A stretch of 7,059 nucleotides of DNA from Lawsonibacter hominis (lineage in GTDB: Bacteria; Bacillota; Clostridia; Oscillospirales; Oscillospiraceae), in contig NZ_JACOPP010000050.1 of NCBI RefSeq assembly GCF_014287895.1, forward strand, positions 1-7,059. Reading direction: 5' to 3'. Under the pieces are notes generated by a model, which saw only the letters and a program-made list of their open reading frames with translations, had not been told where the DNA came from and searched no databases. Of the stretch, positions 1 through 4,373 are shown piece by piece (the first letter of the stretch is position 1; each line of letters starts with the position of its first letter). The position numbers were made by a program, and so were the translations under genes.

Positions 1-49
1 TCGCAAGGGCGCAGTGTAAGGCCTCTCCACCCTCATGCGGATGGTTGAG

Positions 50-93
50 CCGTATGTGGGACCGGGCAGGAGGTAGGACCCGGCCCCATAGGG
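50..93. other. Long imperfect hairpin at the 3' end of the operon
   Basis: Positions 50-66 pair with 79-93 to form about 15 base pairs: CCGGG/CCCGG next to the loop, then GGG/CCC, then TATG/CATA, then CC/GG. There are single-base bulges at 61 and 57 and one G-G mismatch (52/91). The 12-base loop (67-78) is CAGGAGGTAGGA on the plus strand. It lies about 45 bases downstream of the last minus-strand gene and is not followed by a T-run on either strand, so a simple intrinsic terminator is not demonstrated. The pairing is read directly from the sequence; the function is unknown. The rest of 1-136 holds no supported gene. Confidence 0.5.
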
Positions 94-111
94 AAGGAAG
101 GAAATGGATCT

Positions 112-125
112 TGGGATTTATCCCA
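112..125. terminator. Small dyad just after the last gene, possible weak terminator
   Basis: TGGGAT-TT-ATCCCA is a perfect inverted repeat (effectively a 5 bp stem with a 4-base loop), 11 bases downstream of the stop of the DUF1492-type gene. It is followed by TTTTAG on the plus strand, but by AGATCC on the minus strand, where the operon would be terminating. The tail therefore fits a plus-strand terminator better than one for the operon. The stem is short and I give this low weight. Confidence 0.25.
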
Positions 126-136
126 TTTTAGTTATA

Positions 137-571
137 TCATAACAGATATGGGAACTGCAAGGAACTCAGATCAATTTTTGCGAGCGCTCTCCCATGCATT
201 TTTGTCGCCCCGCGCTCTGATATGTCCATAATTTCTGCCACCTCTGACCAAGAGTACCCATCTATGTATTTCAGCTTGAGCAACTGTTTGCACCGATCGT
301 CATCCATCTGGTCAATTGCCGCGCATATGCGCCTCCTGAGCCGGATCGAATTTTTAATCTGCGCTTCCAGTTCCTCTTCCACTGCCTGAATTGCCTCTAC
401 GGAATTTTCGAGACTCCTGCCATCCCCGCCGCCGCCAGGAACCGCCTTGATGACCGAAGTCATCTTCTCGGCCTTTGACCGCCATCTCAATATTTCGCGG
501 CGCAGACGCCTCTCCTCCGCCTCTGAGGTTTGGTATTTCTTCAACATCCGCTTCTTTTCCTGACTGTCCAT
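137..571 (-). CDS. DUF1492-type phage regulator with sigma-70 region 4-like HTH
   Basis: This 144-residue protein has a basic, charged N-terminal helix (about residues 1-40), a flexible Gly-rich linker (PGGGGDG, 45-51), a long charged helix (about 57-90) and a C-terminal helix-turn-helix (about 95-132). The segment LLKLKYIDGYSWSEVAEIMDIS followed by KMHGRALAKI has the pattern of sigma-70 region 4 and of the DUF1492/ArpU/RinA-like regulators of Firmicutes phages, which control late gene expression. The ATG at 571 has a strong AGGAGG five bases upstream and overlaps the preceding gene by 31 bases. It is the last gene of the early operon, the usual place for this family just before the terminase genes. 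DNA binding and late activation are inferred from the family and position; I cannot tell its target promoter. Confidence 0.75.
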   Translation of the reverse strand: MDSQEKKRMLKKYQTSEAEERRLRREILRWRSKAEKMTSVIKAVPGGGGDGRSLENSVEAIQAVEEELEAQIKNSIRLRRRICAAIDQMDDDRCKQLLKLKYIDGYSWSEVAEIMDISERGATKMHGRALAKIDLSSLQFPYLL

Positions 572-798
572 CCGTACCTCCTCATCTCCTCCACGCTCTC
601 AAAATACTGCGATGCGTATCCTCCCGGCCACCACACCTCCAGCCGGACAAGCATGGCCACATGCCACGCAGGAGACGCCGGGACGACGCTTGCTGCCATT
701 TTATGCTTCCCGATGGTAATTACCACCCTGTCCTCATACATGCCGCTCATGGCCCGCGACAGGCGCGTCAGGTCGTTGCCGGATAGAAAACACATCAT
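541..798 (-). CDS. Hypothetical phage protein, 85 residues
   Basis: I do not recognise a named family. The product is small and basic, with a beta-rich middle (RVVITIGKHKMAASVV), a hydrophobic Trp-containing stretch (VRLEVWWPGGYASQYF) and a C-terminal helix (ESVEEMRRYGWTVRKR). No signal peptide or clear membrane segment is seen. The start at 798 gives an ATGA overlap with the upstream gene; the first two codons are both ATG, so 795 is an equally possible start, and an internal Met at residue 17 is also available. The upstream SD is weak (GGGG only), so expression may depend on translational coupling. Its 3' end contains the ribosome binding site of the downstream regulator gene. The reading frame is supported by the overlap geometry, not by homology. 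Confidence 0.55.
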   Translation of the reverse strand: MMCFLSGNDLTRLSRAMSGMYEDRVVITIGKHKMAASVVPASPAWHVAMLVRLEVWWPGGYASQYFESVEEMRRYGWTVRKRSGC

Positions 799-1112
799 CC
801 GGCCCCATCACAGCGATATCTCCCTTCCCACGGCACAAAATGCTCGCCGCAGATCTGCTTCAGCCGCTCGTCCAGCTTTGCCTTGCTGTACTCCAGGTCT
901 CTGGTGTCATCGACCGCCATGTTGGCGATCTCGGTCAACGCCTGTGAGTACGCATCCGCAAACTCCTTCGCCCGGCCCGGCCCAAGCTGCAGCACGTCGT
1001 TTGCGGCGATGAGCGCGGCATCCAGGCACATCTGGGTGTGCGTTGCCCTCGCCTGCACCACCTGCTGGTAGACCGCGCGCTGTATGTAGGCGGCATGTGC
1101 GTTCTTAGCCAT
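795..1112 (-). CDS. Hypothetical phage protein, 105 residues, mostly alpha-helical
   Basis: The protein begins MAKNAHAAYIQRAVYQQ and is almost wholly helical, with a central GPGRAKEF motif and a C-terminal FVPWEGRY. The pattern of IAANDVLQLGPGRA, a spaced helix, and C-terminal GE-x-FVPW resembles an unnamed family I associate with Firmicutes prophages; this is from memory, not a search. The frame stays open upstream to 1241, but I chose the ATG at 1112 because GGAAGGAGG lies seven bases before it and because it makes the ATGGCTAA overlap with the preceding gene that recurs in this cassette. The end overlaps the next gene by ATGA. Function unknown; no enzyme motif is visible. Confidence 0.7.
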   Translation of the reverse strand: MAKNAHAAYIQRAVYQQVVQARATHTQMCLDAALIAANDVLQLGPGRAKEFADAYSQALTEIANMAVDDTRDLEYSKAKLDERLKQICGEHFVPWEGRYRCDGAG

Positions 1113-1296
1113 TCTGTGCCTCCTTCCGTCCATCCAGCAAGCCAATGAGATAGGCCGCCGAATCCTTGACCGTCTCATAGTTTGTGCAGTTGGCTGCATC
1201 CATGTTGTGGATGTTCCCGATATTCCACATGGCACAGGCAAATTCGTGGATGCAGTCAGCGCAGGTCTTCAGCGGCTTTGATTTGCGTTTAGCCAT
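1105..1296 (-). CDS. Small Cys4 putative zinc-binding phage protein, 63 residues
   Basis: The protein has a basic N-terminus (MAKRKSKPLK) followed by C12-x2-C15, C21 and C37 in the context TCADCIHEFAC and NCTNYE, a spacing compatible with one structural zinc ion. A short hydrophobic helix (AAYLIGLLDG) follows. Similar small Cys-rich proteins ending in C-x-N/F-Y/F are frequent in Firmicutes phage early operons, without assigned function. The ATG at 1296 was chosen over an upstream Met at 1320 because GAGGAGG lies six bases before it and because it gives the same 8-base ATGGCTAA overlap as the neighbouring genes. Metal binding is inferred from the Cys pattern only; it could act as a small DNA- or protein-binding adaptor. 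Confidence 0.65.
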   Translation of the reverse strand: MAKRKSKPLKTCADCIHEFACAMWNIGNIHNMDAANCTNYETVKDSAAYLIGLLDGRKEAQNG

Positions 1297-1615
1297 CCTG
1301 CGCCTCCTCAATTGCCTCATTTTCGATGCAATTTACCCGTTGCATCTGGTGATCAATGTACGCAGCCATATTGTCAGCCTGGTCGTTGCTTAATTCCCCA
1401 TGCCCTGGGACAGTCTTAATTTTTGTGTCTCCACGCTCACTCGGCGGTTCCGGCAGCGGCATCCAGTGCGTAATGTCCGTTTTCTTTCTGCGACAATTCC
1501 ACCCAAACTGGACTGATACTGCACCGACATCACTTTCTTTCATTTCCGGCCTGTAAACAAGAACCCTATCATTTTTCATCGGCAGCCTGTCCTTGACGCT
1601 AATCCATTCAGCCAT
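1289..1615 (-). CDS. DUF551 domain-containing phage protein
   Basis: Residues 2-56 carry the DUF551 signature: WISVKDRLP near the N-terminus, a beta strand VLVY, an aromatic FGW, and ITHWMPLPEPP at the end of the domain. DUF551 is a short domain common in phages of both Gram-positive and Gram-negative hosts; its biochemical role is not known. The C-terminal tail (about 60-108) is an additional helical, acidic segment ending EEAQDG, whose last codons also contain the ribosome binding site of the next gene. The start at 1615 is preceded by GGAGG six bases upstream and overlaps the Lar-type gene by ATGGCTGA. A longer frame reaching 1774 exists but has no supporting SD and only repeats the antisense of the upstream gene. 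Confidence 0.85.
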   Translation of the reverse strand: MAEWISVKDRLPMKNDRVLVYRPEMKESDVGAVSVQFGWNCRRKKTDITHWMPLPEPPSERGDTKIKTVPGHGELSNDQADNMAAYIDHQMQRVNCIENEAIEEAQDG

Positions 1616-1826
1616 CCTGTTCCTCCTCTCCGGCACGGCGGTTCCATGCTTCGATTGCCCGATGCCTATCTTTGTAAAACCCAGTCCCACAAAAGCAACT
1701 CCGGCAACGAACAGTAACGTGTGTGTAGTTAAAGTCCACTGGAGAAATCGGATAAAAATCCGGCTCGTTTCCAAAAAACAAATCTGCTGGTTCTCCGCAA
1801 AACGGACACGGTTTTAGTTCAGCCAT
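1608..1826 (-). CDS. Lar-family restriction alleviation-like protein
   Basis: The 72-residue product begins MAELKPCPFCG and ends with RCRSC, AIEAWNRRA, the hallmarks of the Lar restriction-alleviation family: two CxxC pairs (C7/C10 and C41/C44) forming a zinc ribbon and a conserved C-terminal WN-x-R. The founding member, Lar of the E. coli Rac prophage, relieves type I (EcoKI) restriction and modulates its methylation; most Firmicutes members are named only by similarity, so anti-restriction activity here is an inference. The start at 1826 is the first Met with the canonical N-terminus; the frame is open to 1907. The SD is weak (GGACGGTGACGG), unlike its neighbours, but the ATGGCTGA overlap with the upstream gene supports translational coupling. 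Confidence 0.85.
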   Translation of the reverse strand: MAELKPCPFCGEPADLFFGNEPDFYPISPVDFNYTHVTVRCRSCFCGTGFYKDRHRAIEAWNRRAGEEEQDG

Positions 1827-2811
1827 TACCGTCACCGTCCATTCTTGCTCCGCAGTTGGGGCAGTAGTTGTCTTTCCAAAGCAATTCTTTTTTGAATACG
1901 TTAACACAATTTGTACATTTCAACCCGGCGTTTGCATGACGGATAGTACCAAACCCATGAATGCAAGGATCAACGTAGTCACACTCCTCCCACCGCCCAT
2001 GTTGCACAGGGGCTACGTCTGCGGCAGGAGTATCTTCTCTCGCCTCATCGTCCTGCCAAGAGACCAAGAGGCAAGAGCTGAAGTTCAAAACGGGGCGGAC
2101 GCCACAGGAGTAGCTGGCGCTGCCGTGGTTGTAATCGCCGTTGGAGTAGACGAGCCACACGTAGTTGGTGTAGTCGGTGCTCGGGGAGCGGAGCCACCGA
2201 GTCCAGACTGGCGTAGCCAGCCACCACCAGTCATCCGCCTTCGGGATGATTTCTTTGTACTTCCCGTACTGCTCCAGTGTCAGCAGCGCCACAGTGCAGT
2301 CGAGGTAGCCATAAACCCGGGTGCCATCGGTGGCCTTCAGGTCGATGTGCTGGACTAGGCAGTCGCTATCCTTCATGCCTCTGGACTTCAGAAGCTCCGT
2401 GTACTCAGCCAGGGTGTCTCGCATATCGGCCTGGGTCAAATTGCTTTTGCCGTTCCGGTCAAAGACCGCCTTTTTCCAGATCTCCTTGCGGATTGCAAGG
2501 GTTCCGCCGTCCACACGGTCCAACGCCACATACTCCTCCCCGAAGACGGTGAAGCTCTCCCCGCAGGGGACTTTTCTCAGTTCAATGTTCTTCATTCCAG
2601 TATGCCTTCCTTTCATCAATGGTGGCCCCCGAAGGGAGCCCACGCTTCCGCCCAGCGCTTTCCCGCACATAGGGCAAAAATTGATCTTTCTACGGCCTTC
2701 GCCAGCAGCGAACGAATTAGAGACTACCAACTCCCCATTGTCGATTTCAGCGTAGAAGCCATCTCCCCATACAAGGTCACAGGCTCCACCTTCGCACCAG
2801 TCACAGCTCAT
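1819..2811 (-). CDS. Zinc ribbon / DUF6273 C-type-lectin-like / zinc ribbon fusion protein
   Basis: The 330-residue product has three parts. Residues 1-55 form a zinc ribbon (C3/C6 and CPMCG at 46-50). Residues 73-255 resemble DUF6273 proteins: MKNIELRKVPCGESFTVFGEEY, then WWWLATPVW, WLRSP (206-210), a region rich in Tyr, Asn and Ser, and GVRPVLNF (237-244), the pattern of a C-type-lectin-like (formylglycine-generating-enzyme-like) fold. Residues 266-326 form a second ribbon (APVQHGRW, CTNC, YCPNCGARMDG) that often occurs as a separate phage protein. The ATG at 2811 has AAGGAGG eight bases upstream. A second in-frame ATG at 2595 has its own GGAAGG nine bases upstream, so a shorter 258-residue product is possible. 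Role unknown; a ligand-binding or variable recognition role is inferred from the fold only. Confidence 0.75.
   Translation of the reverse strand: MSCDWCEGGACDLVWGDGFYAEIDNGELVVSNSFAAGEGRRKINFCPMCGKALGGSVGSLRGPPLMKGRHTGMKNIELRKVPCGESFTVFGEEYVALDRVDGGTLAIRKEIWKKAVFDRNGKSNLTQADMRDTLAEYTELLKSRGMKDSDCLVQHIDLKATDGTRVYGYLDCTVALLTLEQYGKYKEIIPKADDWWWLATPVWTRWLRSPSTDYTNYVWLVYSNGDYNHGSASYSCGVRPVLNFSSCLLVSWQDDEAREDTPAADVAPVQHGRWEECDYVDPCIHGFGTIRHANAGLKCTNCVNVFKKELLWKDNYCPNCGARMDGDGNG
2595..2640 (-). promoter_or_regulatory. Internal hairpin, SD and alternative ATG inside the fusion gene
   Basis: Inside the fusion gene the minus strand reads GGCTCCC-TTC-GGGGGCC (2640-2624, a 7 bp stem with one G-T pair), then TGATGA in another frame (2617-2612), then GGAAGG (2610-2605), nine bases, and ATG at 2595. 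This is what a normal gene boundary looks like: end of a short zinc-ribbon gene, stop, SD, new start. Here the reading frame runs through it. It may give internal initiation of the DUF6273 part, or mark a past indel that fused two genes. Confidence 0.5.
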
Positions 2812-2814
2812 TGA

Positions 2815-3126
2815 TTACGCCTCCTTCAGGCCGCGCCACTCGAATTGATTGCACCCATAGACGATCGTATTTTTATCGCAAAATTGTTCCTCGTCTTCTG
2901 AATTGTTGTGAACGCAACATTCGCACATACTATTATCCGCTATGCATTTCATGTCCTCCCCAGCCGCATCCAGCTCCCGCGTCACGCGCTCCAGCTTGGC
3001 TTGTAGCTTTTCCAACGCATCTGCCGCCTCTGTACACGCATCCGCGAAATCCGCATCCAGCTTGTAGGCGACCAGCGATTGGCTGTACGCCCGCAGACGA
3101 TTAACCAGTGTGTCGATGCGATCCAT
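2815..3126 (-). CDS. Coiled-coil and Cys-rich hypothetical phage protein, 103 residues
   Basis: Residues 1-60 are strongly helical with heptad-like character (MDRIDTLVNRLRAY, ADALEKLQAKLERVTRELDAAGEDMK), probably a coiled coil. The C-terminal part has C61, C68, C70, C71, C83 and C92 and ends GCNQFEWRG, a pattern I know from small phage proteins with a likely zinc-binding tail. The start at 3126 was preferred to the upstream Met codons because GGAGGGG lies four bases before it and the N-terminus then matches this layout. It overlaps the upstream HTH gene by 26 bases, and its stop is three bases before the ATG of the fusion gene, whose SD lies within its last codons. No named function. Confidence 0.65.
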   Translation of the reverse strand: MDRIDTLVNRLRAYSQSLVAYKLDADFADACTEAADALEKLQAKLERVTRELDAAGEDMKCIADNSMCECCVHNNSEDEEQFCDKNTIVYGCNQFEWRGLKEA

Positions 3127-3445
3127 TGCGCCCCTCCATGATACTCTCATATATTGTTTGCTCTGCAAACCCGTCCAAATGGCACACGATCCCTGCTGTC
3201 TTAAAGTCATCTCTGGCTCGTTCCTGTAGTCTCTTCACGCTGATTCCTGCCCAGTAGAGCGACACGTACTCTGATTTTAGCCTCTCTATCGCTTTCGCGT
3301 TCCTGCGCCTGAATGCCCTGACGCTTCCCTCGTCGACCGACCAGACGCGGTTAACCTTTTTCGCGTCGATTTGTCCAGTGTAGATCAGCCACCTAACTTT
3401 TTGCATGGATGTGTTTAACTTCCGAGCCAGCTCTGTTGCATTCAC
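3101..3445 (-). CDS. HTH (excisionase/MerR-like) DNA-binding phage protein, GTG start
   Basis: The first 45 residues form a winged-helix-type helix-turn-helix: NATELARKLNTSMQKVRWLIYTGQI followed by DAKKVNRVWSVDEGSVRAF, the order seen in excisionase/MerR-like domains (helix, recognition helix, wing with the VWSVDEG strand). The remaining 70 residues are basic and helical and not recognised. Translation starts at GTG (3445), with GGAGG seven bases upstream and a GTGA overlap with the previous gene. There is no integrase nearby, so an excisionase role is not implied; a transcriptional or accessory replication role is equally likely. The DNA-binding prediction is inferred from motif shape. Confidence 0.65.
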   Translation of the reverse strand: MNATELARKLNTSMQKVRWLIYTGQIDAKKVNRVWSVDEGSVRAFRRRNAKAIERLKSEYVSLYWAGISVKRLQERARDDFKTAGIVCHLDGFAEQTIYESIMEGRNGSHRHTG

Positions 3446-3774
3446 CGTATGCCCTCCTTTACCACCGCATATTTTTTATATCGCCCCTTGAGCGCCTTGC
3501 AGATGATGCTGTAGGTCGAGTTTGGCGACCAGCCCATCTGCTGCGTGATCTCCTCAGCCGTCCCTGTGGCAAGCACCTCGTCTGTCAAACTGTTGTAGAC
3601 CGTGTAGTGGGTCGTCCGTTTGTGCCGGTGCAGCCCGGCGGCTGGAAGGCCCATATATTGACGCCACCGGAACACCTGCCCATCCGAGATACCGATCTCC
3701 GCCGCGATTTCCTTGTCGGTGAGGCCGCTGCCGCTGAGTTCCCGGATGCGATGGAGCTGTTTGGTGGTGATCAT
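3442..3774 (-). CDS. HTH DNA-binding phage protein, 110 residues
   Basis: Residues 17-42 read SGLTDKEIAAEIGISDGQVFRWRQYM, a resolvase/Hin-like (HTH_7) or sigma-70-region-4-like helix-turn-helix. Residues 57-106 form a second module, YTVYNSLTDEVLATGTAEEITQQMGW then STYSIICKALKGRYKKYAVV, which resembles a short domain common in Firmicutes phage proteins (a VYD..TDE..A.G strand pair followed by a small HTH and a basic tail). The ATG at 3774 has GAGGTG five bases before it and overlaps the previous gene by ATGA; the end overlaps the next gene by GTGA. Together with its neighbour it makes a pair of candidate DNA-binding proteins next to the repeat array. Their targets are unknown. Confidence 0.65.
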   Translation of the reverse strand: MITTKQLHRIRELSGSGLTDKEIAAEIGISDGQVFRWRQYMGLPAAGLHRHKRTTHYTVYNSLTDEVLATGTAEEITQQMGWSPNSTYSIICKALKGRYKKYAVVKEGIR

Positions 3775-4109
3775 CTGGGCACCTCAATTCCATCAATGGC
3801 CGCCGCAAGCTTGTCCGCATGCTCCAAAGTACGTTCCCTCCTGTATTCGCTCCTTGCGCCTTCGGTCTCCTTCCAGAGCGTGACCGAGGCGTCCAACAGC
3901 TTTTGCCGCAATCCGTCACGGTCCTTTGCCCGCTGATAGGATCCTACCAGACGCCGTTTGTCCTGGATCGCCGTGTCCCGATCAACCACGCCGTTGCGCA
4001 GCTGCCAATACAGAGCACGCAGATCCAGAAACATACGCTGGTCGATCCGGTCGAGTCCGTCCGGCATGGGCATGCCCTGCATGGCAGTTTCTTCGTACCA
4101 TAATTTCAT
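3771..4109 (-). CDS. Hypothetical phage early protein, 112 residues, first gene after the repeat region
   Basis: The protein is helical and charged, with MPDGLDRIDQRMFLDLRALYWQ near the N-terminus, a basic middle (QDKRRLVGSYQRAKDR) and LWKETEGARSEYRRERTLEHADKLAAAIDG near the C-terminus. I recognise this arrangement as an unnamed family frequent in Firmicutes prophages just before small HTH genes, without known function. The ATG at 4109 has only a weak SD (AGAAG) and is preceded almost immediately by three repeats of the CTGTAAC family (4112-4137), so a protein bound there could block its expression. An internal Met at residue 10 (4082) is a possible alternative start. The gene ends with an ATGA overlap. 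Confidence 0.65.
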   Translation of the reverse strand: MKLWYEETAMQGMPMPDGLDRIDQRMFLDLRALYWQLRNGVVDRDTAIQDKRRLVGSYQRAKDRDGLRQKLLDASVTLWKETEGARSEYRRERTLEHADKLAAAIDGIEVPR

Positions 4110-4111
4110 AA

Positions 4112-4137
4112 CTGTAACTTCTGCAACTTTCTGTAAT
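4112..4137 (+). repeat. Iteron-like cluster A, three CTGTAAC-type copies
   Basis: CTGTAAC (4112-4118), CTGCAAC (4121-4127) and CTGTAAT (4131-4137) are spaced 9 and 10 bases apart, about one helix turn. They end two bases before the ATG of the downstream minus-strand gene, covering its ribosome binding site. Confidence 0.6.
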
Positions 4138-4186
4138 TGGGGTCAAAGACCGCAACCGATTGAAAACACTACGTTTTTTATGGTTT

Positions 4187-4201
4187 CTGTAATTCTGTAA
4201 C
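4187..4201 (+). repeat. Iteron-like cluster B, two CTGTAAY copies
   Basis: CTGTAAT (4187-4193) and CTGTAAC (4195-4201) are 8 bases apart, in the same orientation as cluster A and immediately beside the palindrome at 4211-4230. Confidence 0.6.
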
Positions 4202-4210
4202 TTTTCCCCT

Positions 4211-4230
4211 CATTCCCTTATAGGGGAATG
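4211..4230. promoter_or_regulatory. Operator-like palindrome CATTCCC-TTATAG-GGGAATG
   Basis: Two perfect 7-base arms flank a TATA-centred core, giving 18 of 20 symmetric positions. It lies within the gene-free region beside repeat cluster B. It could be a binding site for a dimeric regulator such as one of the adjacent HTH proteins, or an RNA hairpin; neither is demonstrated. Confidence 0.4.
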
Positions 4231-4330
4231 TGTTATGATTGTTTTTCTGCGTGTCCTCTACAGGAAGACATTTTAATCAAAAGTGTCCATAGAAAAGTAT
4301 ATATACTCTCTATATATGTGCGTTTGGGGG

Positions 4331-4354
4331 GTTACAGAGTTACAGAGTTACAGA
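4331..4354 (-). repeat. Iteron-like cluster C, three perfect GTTACAGA tandem copies
   Basis: Three exact tandem 8-mers GTTACAGA (4331, 4339, 4347) occur here. Their reverse complement TCTGTAAC is the motif of clusters A and B, so the array is inverted with respect to them, enclosing the AT-rich centre. The 8-base period and exact identity argue against chance. Confidence 0.8.
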
Positions 4355-4356
4355 AT

Positions 4357-4373
4357 CCTACTTTCCAAGTAGG
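4357..4373. other. Hairpin just downstream of the helicase stop
   Basis: CCTACTT-TCC-AAGTAGG is a perfect 7 bp inverted repeat that begins four bases after the helicase stop codon on the minus strand. No T-run follows in that direction, so it is a poor intrinsic terminator; it abuts repeat cluster C and may belong to the origin structure or protect the 3' end of the replication transcript. Confidence 0.4.

Noticed and set aside
1..36. Minus-strand ATG at 36 opening a frame (MRVERPYTAPLR) that runs off the left edge, possibly the next late gene
   Set aside because: No Shine-Dalgarno is present upstream and only 12 codons are visible; it cannot be supported.
46..93. GAGCCGTATG at 46-55 resembles the start of group II intron domain V
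   Set aside because: The rest of domain V (a matching CGTACGGTTC arm within 34 bases) is absent, as are domain VI and any maturase; the pairing partner here is different.
1112..1241. N-terminal extension of the 105-residue protein up to 1241
   Set aside because: The extension is the antisense-like shifted reading of the upstream Cys4 gene, and the SD and conserved overlap are at 1112.
1615..1774. Extension of the DUF551 protein with a hydrophobic, signal-like N-terminus
   Set aside because: It is the Lar gene read in another frame; the DUF551 domain begins at the SD-supported ATG 1615, so no membrane anchor is implied.
1936..2552. Several long plus-strand frames (for example 1936-2358, 2321-2755) opposite the fusion gene
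   Set aside because: Low-complexity Pro/Arg/Ser-rich translations with no SD; they are shadows of the well-supported minus-strand gene.
4296..4320. TATACT in the AT-rich stretch as a minus-strand -10 promoter for the early genes
   Set aside because: No acceptable -35 lies 16-18 bases upstream, and such a match is expected by chance in this AT-rich DNA.
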